IMG/VR virus record: IMGVR_UViG_3300027138_000013
Span: 1 to 35,565 of that record
DNA from: a virus
Direction: 5' to 3' (one strand)
DNA length: 35,565 bases
Shown here: in pieces, positions 18,500-27,612 of the stretch
Numbering within the stretch: position 1 is the first letter of the stretch
How the letters are laid out: each line of letters starts with the position of its first letter
Program-made: the position numbers and the translations under genes
Notes under the pieces: model-generated
The model's input: the letters and a program-made list of their open reading frames with translations, nothing else
The model's database searches: none
Told to the model about the DNA's origin: nothing

Positions 18500-18874
18500 A
18501 TGGCAAAGAGGTTTCAACCAAAAATGATACCATCGGAGTTTAAGTCGATGGAGGAGTTTGTTATAAAGCATAAATCGGAGTTGACAGAACAAGTTGTCAC
18601 CGCCATAGAATTTGCATTAAAAAACAATTTATCAAATGTTGAGGTTTTCAATTTCAGTAAAACTGATTTTATAGTGGTTTTGAATATATCTACGTTCAAA
18701 GAGAACTTGGACAACATTTACAACTACTATATTAACACGGAACAATATGAATTCTGTGAACGTGTTTTGAACCTTCAAAAGATAATTAACCAAGAAAAAC
18801 CTAATGAGCAAGAAAAAAGACACAAGTCCAAAAGTTCCCCAAAATCCAAAAATAAGGGACTCAATCCAAATTAA
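18500..18874 (+). CDS. hypothetical protein upstream of phoH
   Basis: A 124-aa protein with mixed N-terminal part (MAKRFQPKMIPSEFKSMEEF, FNFSKTDFIVVLNIS) and a Lys/Ser-rich disordered tail (KRHKSKSSPKSKNKG). No family recognised. It overlaps phoH by 71 bp in a different frame, so the two are tightly coupled. A late-type box just after a terminator supplies the promoter. Confidence 0.65.
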   Translation: MAKRFQPKMIPSEFKSMEEFVIKHKSELTEQVVTAIEFALKNNLSNVEVFNFSKTDFIVVLNISTFKENLDNIYNYYINTEQYEFCERVLNLQKIINQEKPNEQEKRHKSKSSPKSKNKGLNPN

Positions 18875-19514
18875 AAGTGTAGACTTAACTGAAAAACAAA
18901 AACAGCTCATAGAAGTATTACGAGACAAAAACACAAAACTAGTATTTGTAGCCGGTCCAGCCGGAACATCAAAAACATACACTGCAATTCTTGCCGGTTT
19001 ACATCTTATTAATGATAAACGTGTAAGCGAACTGATTTATATCAGAACAGCTGTCGAAAGCAGTGACAGCAAGTTGGGATTTTTGCCTGGTGAAATGGAC
19101 GACAAGATGAGTCCATATATACAACCACTCGTTGATAAGCTTGAAGAAATGTTGCCTAAACATGACATCGAAAAGCTTAAAAAGGAAGAACGTATCCATG
19201 GAGCACCAGTTAACTTTCTTCGTGGTCTAAACTGGAATGCTAAATGTATAGTTGCCGACGAAGCACAAAACATGACCAAGAAGGAACTAATCACTTTGGT
19301 CACAAGAGTAGGTGAATTCAGTAAGTTGTATGTTTGTGGTGACCCAGATCAAAGTGATATCAACGGTAAGAGTGGTTTGACTGCCATTATGAATGTGTTC
19401 GACGACGCAGAAAGTCGTGAGAATGGCATCCATATATTCAGGTTTGACGAAGATGATGTAGTGAGAAGTGGTCTTGTCAAATTTATATTAAAAAAACTCA
19501 AAAAGTTTACCTGA
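18804..19514 (+). CDS. phoH: PhoH-like P-loop ATPase
   Basis: A 236-aa protein. Walker A is GPAGTSKT (51-58) in the setting VFVAGPAGTSKTYTAI; Walker B is CIVADEAQN (148-156). The middle segment (LGFLPGEMDDKMSPYIQPLVD, 91-111) is typical of the PhoH family, and length matches. PhoH-like proteins are ATPases linked to RNA metabolism and are common in marine and other large myoviruses. The phosphate-starvation label comes from the bacterial homologue, and no pho box is seen here. The N-terminal 20 residues are basic and poorly ordered. Confidence 0.93.
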   Translation: MSKKKDTSPKVPQNPKIRDSIQIKSVDLTEKQKQLIEVLRDKNTKLVFVAGPAGTSKTYTAILAGLHLINDKRVSELIYIRTAVESSDSKLGFLPGEMDDKMSPYIQPLVDKLEEMLPKHDIEKLKKEERIHGAPVNFLRGLNWNAKCIVADEAQNMTKKELITLVTRVGEFSKLYVCGDPDQSDINGKSGLTAIMNVFDDAESRENGIHIFRFDEDDVVRSGLVKFILKKLKKFT

Positions 19515-19524
19515 TTGATAATTA

Positions 19525-19531
19525 TATTTAT
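19525..19531 (+). promoter_or_regulatory. TATTTAT late-promoter box
   Basis: Ends five bases before the ATG at 19537; no Shine-Dalgarno. Confidence 0.68.
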
Positions 19532-19536
19532 AACAT

Positions 19537-22041
19537 ATGGCAGTATTAACAAATAAAGCGAGACCAATCCCAGCCCTACCAGAAACAACAGGTAGTAGGG
19601 CTGGTGATTTCCTGATAATTCAGGACGTAACTAGTGATGTGACCAAAAAGATAACGTTCAGTAATTTGGTCAACTCTATATTTTCGGCACCACCAAGCAC
19701 AGTTGAATTTACTGGGTCTTTTTACGTTTCATCTTCACATACTTTAACTTCTTATGGTTTGACAAAATTGGGTGTGGGACCAAGTGGTTTACCTTCAATA
19801 AACACATACTATGACGGAGCTCTCGGCAATCAAGTCTATATAAGAACCAACATATTTGATGCAGTCAGTAATGAAGGTAGTATTACTGTGACCAACACAC
19901 TTTTCTTGGAAGGTAGTTCGGTGTTGATTAATGGTAATACTGAGTTCAACAGTCCTATCACGGCATCATACGGAAGAATTACCAACTTAGTAGCTACAGT
20001 TACAGGCAACTTTTTTGGTGGGTTGTATGGAGATGTATATTCTGCAACTGGTAATAAAGTATTGGAGAATGGTGCCGGTCCAGCAAAAGATGCTCAATTT
20101 ACTGGAACTTCTAGTTATGCATCAAGGGCAAAATCTGCATCATATGCACATGTTGCTACAAATGCATTTACATGTTCTACAAATGTTGTTTTTGCTGATA
20201 CCGCTACGTCCGCTTCATATGCTCTTAGTGCTAGTCAAACACAAGTGGCGAAAACCGCATCATATTTAGAATACAGTATAAATAATGGTTCGGCATCATA
20301 TGCGGTTTTTGCTGGAAGTGCATTAAACGTAATCAATACTCCTACAACAGCTGTCAGTGCAAGTTATGCTTTAAAATCAGCTGCTACAGATGAAGTTGAC
20401 GGAGTTGGTCTTGGAAATGGTAGTGGCAGTTTCAATATTGCATTTTTCTCACAGTCTGTGGTTGCGTCAAATGTGGGAATGAAACGAATTACAAATGGCA
20501 CAGGCCTTGGTAATTATCAATTGTTGGAGATATCTTCATCAAGATATTTGAACGGATTGAGAGTAGCATCCAGAGGATATAATGGACAAAATCAATCATT
20601 GATCTCGTTCTATAATTTAAATAATGCAAAGAATCTAATCAACTATCCAAACATTTCTGGATATACGATTGGATCGATCAATAGTGGAAGTTTGACATTT
20701 ATTGCTCCACTTGGTAGTGCAGAATTTTCTTCTTCAACCAGAACAGCTGTAGGTAGTGCTACCGAAACTTACGGTCTTGTAAGTAGAAGATCTGGATATT
20801 ATTTCTGGCCATATCTAGCATCAAACACTCCATCAAGAGAAGGATCTATTGGTATTGGTTTCCAACCACCTACATCAGCTGATACCAATCCTACGTTGCT
20901 TGGTAAGTTTAGTATCAGATGTTTTAGTTCAAGCAAAGCACACGTTGGTAAAGTCACGGGACAAGCTTTGACTGGAACTGTGAAGTTGCCTGAGTATGCA
21001 ATTTATGTAGACTATGGTTCTAGTAGTTACGCTCCAATTTTCAGTGTGGGTGCTTCTGGTTCAAATGCTGGAGATACATACATTGCTGGTGATCTTACTG
21101 TTGACGGCAATATCAACGGAACGTTTGGTTATGGACCACAAACTCCAAATGCATTTGCAGTCAGATATCCAATTGGAGCTATAACTTATCAAGATTACAT
21201 TTTCTATAATCAAGTTAACTTCACCAACAACGGATATTTGTTCAGACTAAATCAAAACACAAATGCTGTAACAAAAATATTGGACGGTGGCACTTTGGGT
21301 AGATCGTTTCAAGGCGGTCACATGGCACTACACAACTTTAACAATCAAGGTGTCACAGAAGATTGTATCGTATTCACAGACACAAACAATTACATTAACG
21401 TGATTGGTGGATTGACCACGGGATCACCAACACATCAACAATATTCATCTGGAACTAACTTTTTTAGATATAGATGTGTATTTGTGGATGCATCCGATAA
21501 CTTACATCCTACGTTCTATTTGTTGCCAGATTCGTATCAAGCTGGATCTGTCAATAATGCCAATAATCTTACCATGTATAAGGTATATTGGAATGGATCG
21601 GCATACACTTATGCCGCGGTTGGAAGTGCGTTGAATTTGTTAAACAATAACAACATAATTAACTATTCGACACTTCAAGGTATTAATGGTTTGACAAACT
21701 ACAACACCATAACCAACATATATAATCCAATTAAACGTAGATTATACTGCATAAATAATAATAGTGGTATGTGTGATGTATACAACTTGAATTTGTATAG
21801 CAGTAACGACATTGGTGCATGGTGGGCAACAGCTGAAACTGGTAGATCAGCTCAATTAACCTACGAAAAGACAATTACAATCCCACAACAAGGTTCTAAT
21901 TACTGGACTGATTCTAATTGGGAAACATACAGTTTGGAATATGATACTACAACTGGTCAAGAATTGTTCTGGTCGTGGAATCGTGTTAATAACTCTTCGT
22001 TGACGGGTATTGTTGGTAAATCGCCATACTACGGTAGCTAA
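19537..22041 (+). CDS. tail fibre or virion structural protein with TASYA repeats
   Basis: An 834-aa protein. The first 60 residues (PIPALPETTGSRAGDFLIIQ, KKITFSNLVNSIF) match the virion-attachment head shared with the next gene (ALASPSRA..YLLLIQN, TTIGDLVSYI), so both fibres dock alike. Residues 180-290 carry repeats of the form (T/S)ASYA (SSYASRAKSASYAHV, SASYALSASQ, TASYLEY), common in phage fibres and compatible with beta-helix stacking. The C-terminal half is a Tyr/Asn-rich beta domain (INVIGGLTTGSPTHQQYSSG) that probably forms the receptor-binding tip. No S74 chaperone is present. Exact place in the tail is unknown. Confidence 0.72.
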   Translation: MAVLTNKARPIPALPETTGSRAGDFLIIQDVTSDVTKKITFSNLVNSIFSAPPSTVEFTGSFYVSSSHTLTSYGLTKLGVGPSGLPSINTYYDGALGNQVYIRTNIFDAVSNEGSITVTNTLFLEGSSVLINGNTEFNSPITASYGRITNLVATVTGNFFGGLYGDVYSATGNKVLENGAGPAKDAQFTGTSSYASRAKSASYAHVATNAFTCSTNVVFADTATSASYALSASQTQVAKTASYLEYSINNGSASYAVFAGSALNVINTPTTAVSASYALKSAATDEVDGVGLGNGSGSFNIAFFSQSVVASNVGMKRITNGTGLGNYQLLEISSSRYLNGLRVASRGYNGQNQSLISFYNLNNAKNLINYPNISGYTIGSINSGSLTFIAPLGSAEFSSSTRTAVGSATETYGLVSRRSGYYFWPYLASNTPSREGSIGIGFQPPTSADTNPTLLGKFSIRCFSSSKAHVGKVTGQALTGTVKLPEYAIYVDYGSSSYAPIFSVGASGSNAGDTYIAGDLTVDGNINGTFGYGPQTPNAFAVRYPIGAITYQDYIFYNQVNFTNNGYLFRLNQNTNAVTKILDGGTLGRSFQGGHMALHNFNNQGVTEDCIVFTDTNNYINVIGGLTTGSPTHQQYSSGTNFFRYRCVFVDASDNLHPTFYLLPDSYQAGSVNNANNLTMYKVYWNGSAYTYAAVGSALNLLNNNNIINYSTLQGINGLTNYNTITNIYNPIKRRLYCINNNSGMCDVYNLNLYSSNDIGAWWATAETGRSAQLTYEKTITIPQQGSNYWTDSNWETYSLEYDTTTGQELFWSWNRVNNSSLTGIVGKSPYYGS

Positions 22042-22068
22042 ATTTAAAGTATAAAAGAAACAATACGA

Positions 22069-22075
22069 TATTTAT
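22069..22075 (+). promoter_or_regulatory. TATTTAT late-promoter box
   Basis: Ends six bases before the ATG at 22082; no Shine-Dalgarno. Confidence 0.68.
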
Positions 22076-22081
22076 TAACAT

Positions 22082-23374
22082 ATGTCAAGTCCATGTAACA
22101 GTTTAAACGTCCAGACAATCAAGATAAGCTCTTTAGCATCTCCATCCAGAGCAATTCAATCAAATGATTATCTGTTGTTGATTCAGAATGATTCACCAAA
22201 CTACTATTCTCGAAAAACAACAATTGGTGATTTGGTGTCATATATAAGTGACCTCGACGGTAGTTACACCGGTAGTTTTACCGGTAGTTTTATAGGAAGA
22301 CACACTGGTAGTTTTACTGGTAGTTTTGTAGGCGACCACACTGGAGATCTTGTTGGAACATCAAGTTGGGCTACAAATGCCGTAACTACCGAGACTGCTT
22401 CATATGTTGAGGGTTACGCATCTGGTTCAGGCACTACAGATTACTACGCATATTGGAAAAATTCAGCTGAAGTAGCCGGTTCTGATTGGTTACGTCGTAA
22501 TACCACGGGAACCGTCGCTGGGTTTGGATTGTCAGGAGCATACCCAGCCGCAACTGGTAGAGTTACGTTGTATAGACCATTGGCAGTAAATAACTACATT
22601 GGTCAACAGTTTATTCAGTTCTCAGCATCTGCTGCTGGAATTAATTACATGTATGATATTGGGTTGCAACCTGGTTCTAGCTACATAAGAACCGGTGCAA
22701 ATTTTGCAATATATTATTCTGGTTCGTATGATGGAAACACCAGTTTTGTGTCTCCAAGTGAAAAAGACGGATACTGGAATCCAAATACCGCCGCTAAGAA
22801 GGGTATATATGGATGGACAACATTTGGTGTTCGCGGTCGCCTTGTAGGTATTGGACACTTCCCACAAACCAACAATGTTCAGGCTCAATTACACGTTCAT
22901 TTGAGTAGTTCATTTGGTTGGCCTCAATACTATGCTGATAATCTAAGTCAAACTAACACTTACATTCCTCATCGTAACGTATTCTTGGTCACATCTGGTA
23001 GCTCTTACACAAAGTTAATGAGAGTTAGCGGCAGTGGTCAACTTGATGTTCGTGGTGACATCGTGGCATATTCAACATTTGCTTCATCAGATGCACGATT
23101 GAAGGATGATATTGAACCAATCGAAGACGCAATTGGAAAATTGTCATCTTTGAATCCAGTTTCATTTGTTTGGAACAACACTGAACAATCAGATTTTGGT
23201 TTGATTGCTCAAGAAGTTGAAGATGTGTTCCCAGAGTTTGTCAAAGAAGACATGAACGGATTTAAAGCAGTTAAATACAATTCGTTTGTATCATTGTTGA
23301 TCAAAACTGTCCAAGAACAACAATCATTGATAGAAGATCTACAAGAGCGTGTATCTGCCTTGGAAGACAAATAA
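22082..23374 (+). CDS. tail fibre with C-terminal S74 intramolecular chaperone
   Basis: A 430-aa protein. The N-terminal dock resembles the previous fibre. About residues 60-96 is a short tandem repeat (GSFTGSFIGRHTGSFTGSFV) of triple-helix or beta-roll type. The middle is a beta-rich shaft and tip. The last 100 residues are a Peptidase_S74 / endosialidase chaperone: SSDARLKDDIEPIEDAIGKL, then FGLIAQEVEDVFPEFV and a final coiled coil (SLIEDLQERVSALEDK). This domain trimerises the fibre and usually cleaves itself off at the Ser-Asp junction (SSDAR), which is present. The next gene starts three bases after the stop. Confidence 0.9.
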   Translation: MSSPCNSLNVQTIKISSLASPSRAIQSNDYLLLIQNDSPNYYSRKTTIGDLVSYISDLDGSYTGSFTGSFIGRHTGSFTGSFVGDHTGDLVGTSSWATNAVTTETASYVEGYASGSGTTDYYAYWKNSAEVAGSDWLRRNTTGTVAGFGLSGAYPAATGRVTLYRPLAVNNYIGQQFIQFSASAAGINYMYDIGLQPGSSYIRTGANFAIYYSGSYDGNTSFVSPSEKDGYWNPNTAAKKGIYGWTTFGVRGRLVGIGHFPQTNNVQAQLHVHLSSSFGWPQYYADNLSQTNTYIPHRNVFLVTSGSSYTKLMRVSGSGQLDVRGDIVAYSTFASSDARLKDDIEPIEDAIGKLSSLNPVSFVWNNTEQSDFGLIAQEVEDVFPEFVKEDMNGFKAVKYNSFVSLLIKTVQEQQSLIEDLQERVSALEDK

Positions 23375-23377
23375 TTT

Positions 23378-25282
23378 ATGTCTGCTATAACAAGACTAAA
23401 TAGATCAGGTCCAATTGCATTTTCCCAACTCACAACGGGAACACCATATGGTTCTATTAACAATTTGATAGACAATGTTGTTGGAACACCTCCGACTCAA
23501 AATATTTCTTTGTCTTCGTCGTTGGGGTTGTTGATGAGAAACACGGGTGATCCAGTAACAGACACTCAAAATGCTTTGGGAATTGGTATAGGATTGGTGA
23601 CCCTCAATGATTTGGCTGATGCCAGAATGAGTGAGTTTTATGGAGGCAATTTTTTAAGTGCATCTATACAAGAATATGGAGTTAATCAAGGAGTTTGGTA
23701 TACAAATTTTTATCCAGACAGTGTGGTGCCAAACGCAAATTTCTTAACTAGAGAAACGTCTAGTAGAGTATACAGATATGCTGTTTATTCAAAACCAACA
23801 GCTTCTCCAGGGTCAGATTTTAGACTACAATATTCATATGTAAGACCAAATGATTCGGATGAATATATTACAAATCTCACCAGTAACAACATCTATAAAA
23901 TTGTATTGAAAGATGTGGTTTCTAACGCATTTACATCTAGTATATTCACTGGAACTTGTGCATCAACATCTACAACAAGTCCAACAACATTGTTTCAATC
24001 CAACAATACAACAAACTTTCAAACAGCAATTGATTCGACCAAAGCATCAATCAATGCTAGTAGTGCTATATCAAGTCTTCAACGTCAAGATTTGAATTTT
24101 GTATGTAATTTTTTATCAACATTGATCAACACTCCTGAGACATATACACTCAGTGGATTTTCAAGAATAATATCTACATCGTGGCCATCTGGTGGCACCA
24201 GAACTTTTACAGTAGAAGGATTTATAGCAAATGTTGTAAATGGAGGAAGATATTTTGCCGGATATGTTTCTGCTTCTGGAGGAACGGCAACACTACCATA
24301 TTCATATGCTATTTCTGATGCTACGACAACCACTGGAAATGCTAGTCTTGCGGTTTCTACTATTTCAGATCCAAGTGCGTCTTCTTGTGGATCAGCTCCA
24401 TCAATTACTATTTCAAATACATCAGTTACTCAAAGATGTGGCACACCAGCACAAGTGACAAACAATCCGACTACCCCATCACAAGTGAGGTTCAGTGGTA
24501 GTGCGATTTTCACAAATCCTTCTACAAATGCTTATAACGCTACATACACACTAAATGCTGATTGGATAAATTTGGCAAACAATCAATCTTTGTATGCCGC
24601 ACCAGCTGGTATTGCACAATTGTTGCCAACATTCAGTCCATCTACGTTTACTTTAGCACCTGGTGCGACACAAATTGTTCAATATGGATTTGGTTTACCA
24701 TATTACAATCAATCATATCAAAGTTCAAGTTTTTCAGCAAAGGCATCATTTACCGCATCATTTGCAACTACTCCAAGTGCTACACTCAAACGAGGCGAAA
24801 TTACAGCTACTTTGGACAAATCAGTATGTTATGTAGCTGCTCCTCCTCCAAGTGGTGGCGGTGGTGGATGTCCAGCTGCTTGGCAATTGATGGAAACTCT
24901 TGAACGTGGATTTATACCTGCTAGAGAAATCCAAGTTGGTATGCATCTACGTGACATACAAGATGGTTTGTGGAACAAGGTCACAGTAGCTTACATCGCC
25001 AAGGCACCAATCTACAGAACCACGATCAATGGTAATGATTTTGATGTAGACGACAGTCATCAATGGTATGTTGGTAACGATGTATGGAAGGTTGTGACTG
25101 AAGTTAAGAAGGGTGACAAACTTGAAGGCACCGAGGGTGAAGTATTAACTGTAGATGACAATATCTTGTTGTTTGGAGAAGAAGAATACATGCACTTGAA
25201 TTGTGAAAACCAGAGATTTGTCATGGGAACTAATGTCATAGGTCACAATTTCCCACTCAAGGTTCCTATCGTAAAAAATTGA
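23378..25282 (+). CDS. virion protein ending in an intein-like Hint domain
   Basis: A 634-aa protein. Residues 1-480 are Ser/Thr/Asn-rich, beta-type virion sequence with no recognised domain. A linker PPPSGGGGG leads to Cys498 (GCPAAWQLMETLERGFIPAR), the start of a Hint fold: block A with the nucleophilic Cys, EIQVGMHLRD, then DVDDSHQWYV (block B-type His), TEVKKGDKLEG, and a final VIGHN (His623-Asn624) like intein block G. After HN come Phe and only ten residues (FPLKVPIVKN), with no Cys/Ser/Thr at +1, so ordinary protein splicing is not expected. N-terminal cleavage at Cys498 or C-terminal cleavage at Asn624, as in bacterial intein-like or hedgehog-type domains, would fit. The close spacing to the S74 fibre gene suggests one virion module. 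Confidence 0.75.
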   Translation: MSAITRLNRSGPIAFSQLTTGTPYGSINNLIDNVVGTPPTQNISLSSSLGLLMRNTGDPVTDTQNALGIGIGLVTLNDLADARMSEFYGGNFLSASIQEYGVNQGVWYTNFYPDSVVPNANFLTRETSSRVYRYAVYSKPTASPGSDFRLQYSYVRPNDSDEYITNLTSNNIYKIVLKDVVSNAFTSSIFTGTCASTSTTSPTTLFQSNNTTNFQTAIDSTKASINASSAISSLQRQDLNFVCNFLSTLINTPETYTLSGFSRIISTSWPSGGTRTFTVEGFIANVVNGGRYFAGYVSASGGTATLPYSYAISDATTTTGNASLAVSTISDPSASSCGSAPSITISNTSVTQRCGTPAQVTNNPTTPSQVRFSGSAIFTNPSTNAYNATYTLNADWINLANNQSLYAAPAGIAQLLPTFSPSTFTLAPGATQIVQYGFGLPYYNQSYQSSSFSAKASFTASFATTPSATLKRGEITATLDKSVCYVAAPPPSGGGGGCPAAWQLMETLERGFIPAREIQVGMHLRDIQDGLWNKVTVAYIAKAPIYRTTINGNDFDVDDSHQWYVGNDVWKVVTEVKKGDKLEGTEGEVLTVDDNILLFGEEEYMHLNCENQRFVMGTNVIGHNFPLKVPIVKN

Positions 25283-25293
25283 TTTTTCGTATC

Positions 25294-25323
25294 TTGACAA
25301 ATATATATTCTTGATGGTAAATT
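25294..25323 (+). promoter_or_regulatory. sigma70-type promoter of hsp20 with structured leader
   Basis: TTGACA, 18-base spacer, TAAATT. The leader of about 70 nt carries hairpin GCAAC/GTTGC (25333-25353) and an AT-rich stem AATAA/TTATT just before the Shine-Dalgarno AAAGGAA. Confidence 0.6.
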
Positions 25324-25400
25324 ACCGTCACGGCAACGCTCGAGTGAGGTTGCTATGATAATAAGTTCAATAGAATTATTATAACAAAGAAAGGAAATAT

Positions 25401-25883
25401 ATGAGTATTGTTAGATATAAAGTGCCTGCATTGCGTCCTACTTCTAAGGACGATTTCGTAACCCCATTCGACAAGTTGTTCGATGAGGTTTTTGCAAATA
25501 CCTTCCCAGAACTTACAAAGGATTTTGGTGTGGGTTTCTTCGAAAAGCAAAGTTATCCCCGTGTAGACGTAATTGATTATTCAGACCGAATTGAGGTTGT
25601 AGCTGAGATTCCTGGTCTTGATCGTGACGAGGTTGGTGTTGAAATTGAGGAGAATCTGTTGATTATCAGTGGTCAGAAGACTAAGACTATTGATGACAGT
25701 GACACCAAACGCACCTACATTCGTAAAGAATTGAAGCACAGTAGTTTCAAGCGTGCTTTTGTGTTGAGTGATGTGTTTGATAAAGACACACCGTCTGCTA
25801 AGTTTGAAAATGGATTGTTGACGGTCACTGTAAAGAAGGTTAAACCTACACCTCCTACCAGTAAAAAGGTCAAAATCACATAA
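25401..25883 (+). CDS. hsp20: small heat-shock protein (Hsp20, alpha-crystallin domain)
   Basis: A 160-aa protein. The alpha-crystallin core runs about 53-145: YPRVDVIDYSDRIEVVAEIPG at its start, VGVEIEENLLIISG in the middle, and AKFENGLLTVTVKK, the conserved G-x-L motif strand, near the end. The N-terminal arm (1-50) has the usual variable Phe-rich sequence and the C-terminus is a short Pro/Lys tail. It acts as an ATP-independent holdase in the host cytoplasm, and homologues are frequent in T4-like cyanophages. It has a strong Shine-Dalgarno, its own sigma70-type promoter and a structured leader, and a terminator follows (25910). Confidence 0.94.
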   Translation: MSIVRYKVPALRPTSKDDFVTPFDKLFDEVFANTFPELTKDFGVGFFEKQSYPRVDVIDYSDRIEVVAEIPGLDRDEVGVEIEENLLIISGQKTKTIDDSDTKRTYIRKELKHSSFKRAFVLSDVFDKDTPSAKFENGLLTVTVKKVKPTPPTSKKVKIT

Positions 25884-25909
25884 TTATACAGTAAATTGGT
25901 TATGTTCCG

Positions 25910-25936
25910 CCCTCCATTTAAAGTGGAGGGTTTTTT
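25910..25936 (+). terminator. rho-independent terminator
   Basis: CCCTCCA (25910-25916) pairs with TGGAGGG (25924-25930) plus six T. It separates hsp20 from the next gene and shows that gene must start after it. Confidence 0.93.
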
Positions 25937-25947
25937 ATTTGTATTGA

Positions 25948-25954
25948 TATTTAT
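25948..25954 (+). promoter_or_regulatory. TATTTAT late-promoter box
   Basis: Ends four bases before the ATG at 25959; no Shine-Dalgarno. Confidence 0.68.
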
Positions 25955-25958
25955 ATAT

Positions 25959-27086
25959 ATGATAAAATTTAAACATCTAGTAATGTTCACATCCATGTTG
26001 ATCGCAGGTTGTGCTGCGTTCTTCAGTGTGTATGGTATCGGACTATTATTTTCTGGTGCAGTTGTTGCTGCTATGATCATGGCTAGTTCATTGGAGTTAG
26101 GTAAGCTTGTAACTACATCATGGTTATTTAGATATTGGAATATTGCCAACAAGTTGATGAAGGTTTATATGGTTATTGCCGTTGTGGTATTGATGTGTAT
26201 TACTTCGTTGGGTATCTTTGGATATTTGACCGCTGCTTATCAAAAGTCTTCGTTGGAGACCGAATTGGCAAACACAAAAATTACAACTTTGGAAGCTCAA
26301 AAATTAGAGGAGACCAAAAAGTTAGACAACGTAAGATCAACCATTGACAAATTGTTGGCACTAAGAAGTAGTCAAGAGTCAAGATTGGGTGAAAGTATGA
26401 CCAATGCTCTTATTGCTAGAAACCCAGTTCAACTACAAATGCTTCAAAACCAAATCAACGAACAAATTGAGGGGTTAAATAAGCAGATTGAAAATGAGAA
26501 TGAAAAGTTGAAGACTGCTGCCGCAAAATCTACTAAGATTGATGATGAAATTTTTAAGTTGAAGATTGACAATAGTCAGAAGAAGGATATTACTACATTC
26601 AAGTTTGTTGCGAAGGAGTTTAATTCTGATATTAACACCGTTGTGAAGTGGTTTATCATAGTATTGATTACTGTATTCGATCCTCTTGCTGTGGTTTTAT
26701 TGTTGGCATACAACATGTCTGAGAATTATCGTGAAGTAGAGTCTGACAAGGAATACGAACTTTACAAGAAGAAAGATAAGGAAGAAAAGAAAAAATCAGT
26801 GTATGACCAACCAGAACCAGTTCAAGAACCGGTTCAAGAAGTCAAGCCAACAGTGATTGAAAAAATTGTTGAGGTTGAAAAGCCTGTTGAAACAATTGTT
26901 GAGAAAATTGTTGAGGTTGAAAAACCAGTGGAAGTTATTAAAGAGGTTGAAAAACAAGTTGAGGTGGAAAAAATTGTTGAAAAACCAACGGAAGTAATTA
27001 GAGAAGTCGAAAAGCCAGTTGAAAAAGTGGTAGAGAAAGTTAAGAGAATAAATACTGGCGGATTGAGAAGAATGTTTAGCTTCTAA
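25959..27086 (+). CDS. membrane protein with coiled coil and Glu-Lys-Pro-Val repeat tail
   Basis: A 375-aa protein. Hydrophobic helices lie at about 8-28, 27-47, 69-91 and 229-251 (KWFIIVLITVFDPLAVVLLLA). Between the third and fourth is a long coiled coil (about 95-200, LETELANTKITTLEAQKLEE). The C-terminal tail (286-361) is a repeat of VEKPVE/IVEKIVEVE units. It probably sits in the host inner membrane with both charged regions on the same side. The start at 25959, not the longer frame from 25896, is required by the terminator at 25910 and supported by the TATTTAT box. Function unknown; similar multi-helix plus coiled-coil proteins occur in other large phages. Confidence 0.75.
   Translation: MIKFKHLVMFTSMLIAGCAAFFSVYGIGLLFSGAVVAAMIMASSLELGKLVTTSWLFRYWNIANKLMKVYMVIAVVVLMCITSLGIFGYLTAAYQKSSLETELANTKITTLEAQKLEETKKLDNVRSTIDKLLALRSSQESRLGESMTNALIARNPVQLQMLQNQINEQIEGLNKQIENENEKLKTAAAKSTKIDDEIFKLKIDNSQKKDITTFKFVAKEFNSDINTVVKWFIIVLITVFDPLAVVLLLAYNMSENYREVESDKEYELYKKKDKEEKKKSVYDQPEPVQEPVQEVKPTVIEKIVEVEKPVETIVEKIVEVEKPVEVIKEVEKQVEVEKIVEKPTEVIREVEKPVEKVVEKVKRINTGGLRRMFSF
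26812..27042 (+). repeat. imperfect tandem repeat coding for VEKPVE-type units
   Basis: Repeats built on GTTGAAAAACC-like and GTTGAGGTTGAA-like units give a Val-Glu-Lys-Pro tail. Units differ in length and sequence, so it is coding repeat, not CRISPR. Confidence 0.75.
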
Positions 27087-27133
27087 AATAAAAATTCGTT
27101 TTTCATACGTCTAACTATATATTACTGTTAACT

Positions 27134-27271
27134 ATGAATAACGAAGAGCTTTTAGAACTGCGTCGAATTCTTCTTGATGCAAACGAAAATAATGATTGGT
27201 CTGTTGTAGAAGAAGCAATTGACTTTATTAATGAGTTTGTAGATTTCGATGATGATACCGACGAACTATGA
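27134..27271 (+). CDS. small acidic protein (45 aa)
   Basis: Begins MNNEELLELRRILLDANENN and ends FVDFDDDTDEL; strongly acidic and helical. Its stop overlaps the ATG of the next gene (ATGA). No family recognised. The coupled junction and clean frame support it. TATATATTACTG upstream could be a weak promoter. Confidence 0.6.
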   Translation: MNNEELLELRRILLDANENNDWSVVEEAIDFINEFVDFDDDTDEL

Positions 27272-27612
27272 TCACAACTATATTAGTTACACTCCTTATA
27301 TTGTCCATCGGCGTTGCCGTCTTTTTTTACATTTCTCTCAAAAAGGCATTGGAACGAATTGATGTATTAGAATCTGAGTTGGATACCATTGAAAAGCTGA
27401 ATACAGAACTTGGCCAATGGGTCGTTGATTTTAGAAAACTTGTATCTAATGTATACAAAAAGTTGAAAAGTGTTGATGAACGTGGTATCTTTGAAAAAGA
27501 CGACGATGTTGGCTTTCTTTTCCAAGAAATGGTAACTATTGTCGAAGAATGTAATAAAAGGATAACAGATAATGACGACAATCTCAGTAATGAAGAACAA
27601 AACAAAAAGTAA
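27268..27612 (+). CDS. membrane-anchored helical protein
   Basis: A 114-aa protein with an N-terminal transmembrane helix (TTILVTLLILSIGVAVFFYI, about 3-24) followed by a charged helical domain (ERIDVLESELDTIEKLNTEL) and an acidic, Asn-rich tail. No catalytic motif. It overlaps the gene before by four bases and the gene after by 41 bp in another frame, forming a compressed operon that leads into the sigma-factor gene. Function unknown. Confidence 0.65.
   Translation: MITTILVTLLILSIGVAVFFYISLKKALERIDVLESELDTIEKLNTELGQWVVDFRKLVSNVYKKLKSVDERGIFEKDDDVGFLFQEMVTIVEECNKRITDNDDNLSNEEQNKK

Noticed and set aside
24562-24903. 113-codon plus-strand frame inside the Hint-domain gene
   Set aside because: Alternative frame of a clear gene, with Trp/Cys-rich shadow composition.
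25896-25958. Longer start for the membrane protein gene
   Set aside because: The extension would be translated from the stem of a rho-independent terminator; the start after the late box is preferred.
26812-27042. CRISPR-like array
   Set aside because: Repeats are short, irregular and in frame inside a protein gene; there are no constant-length spacers.
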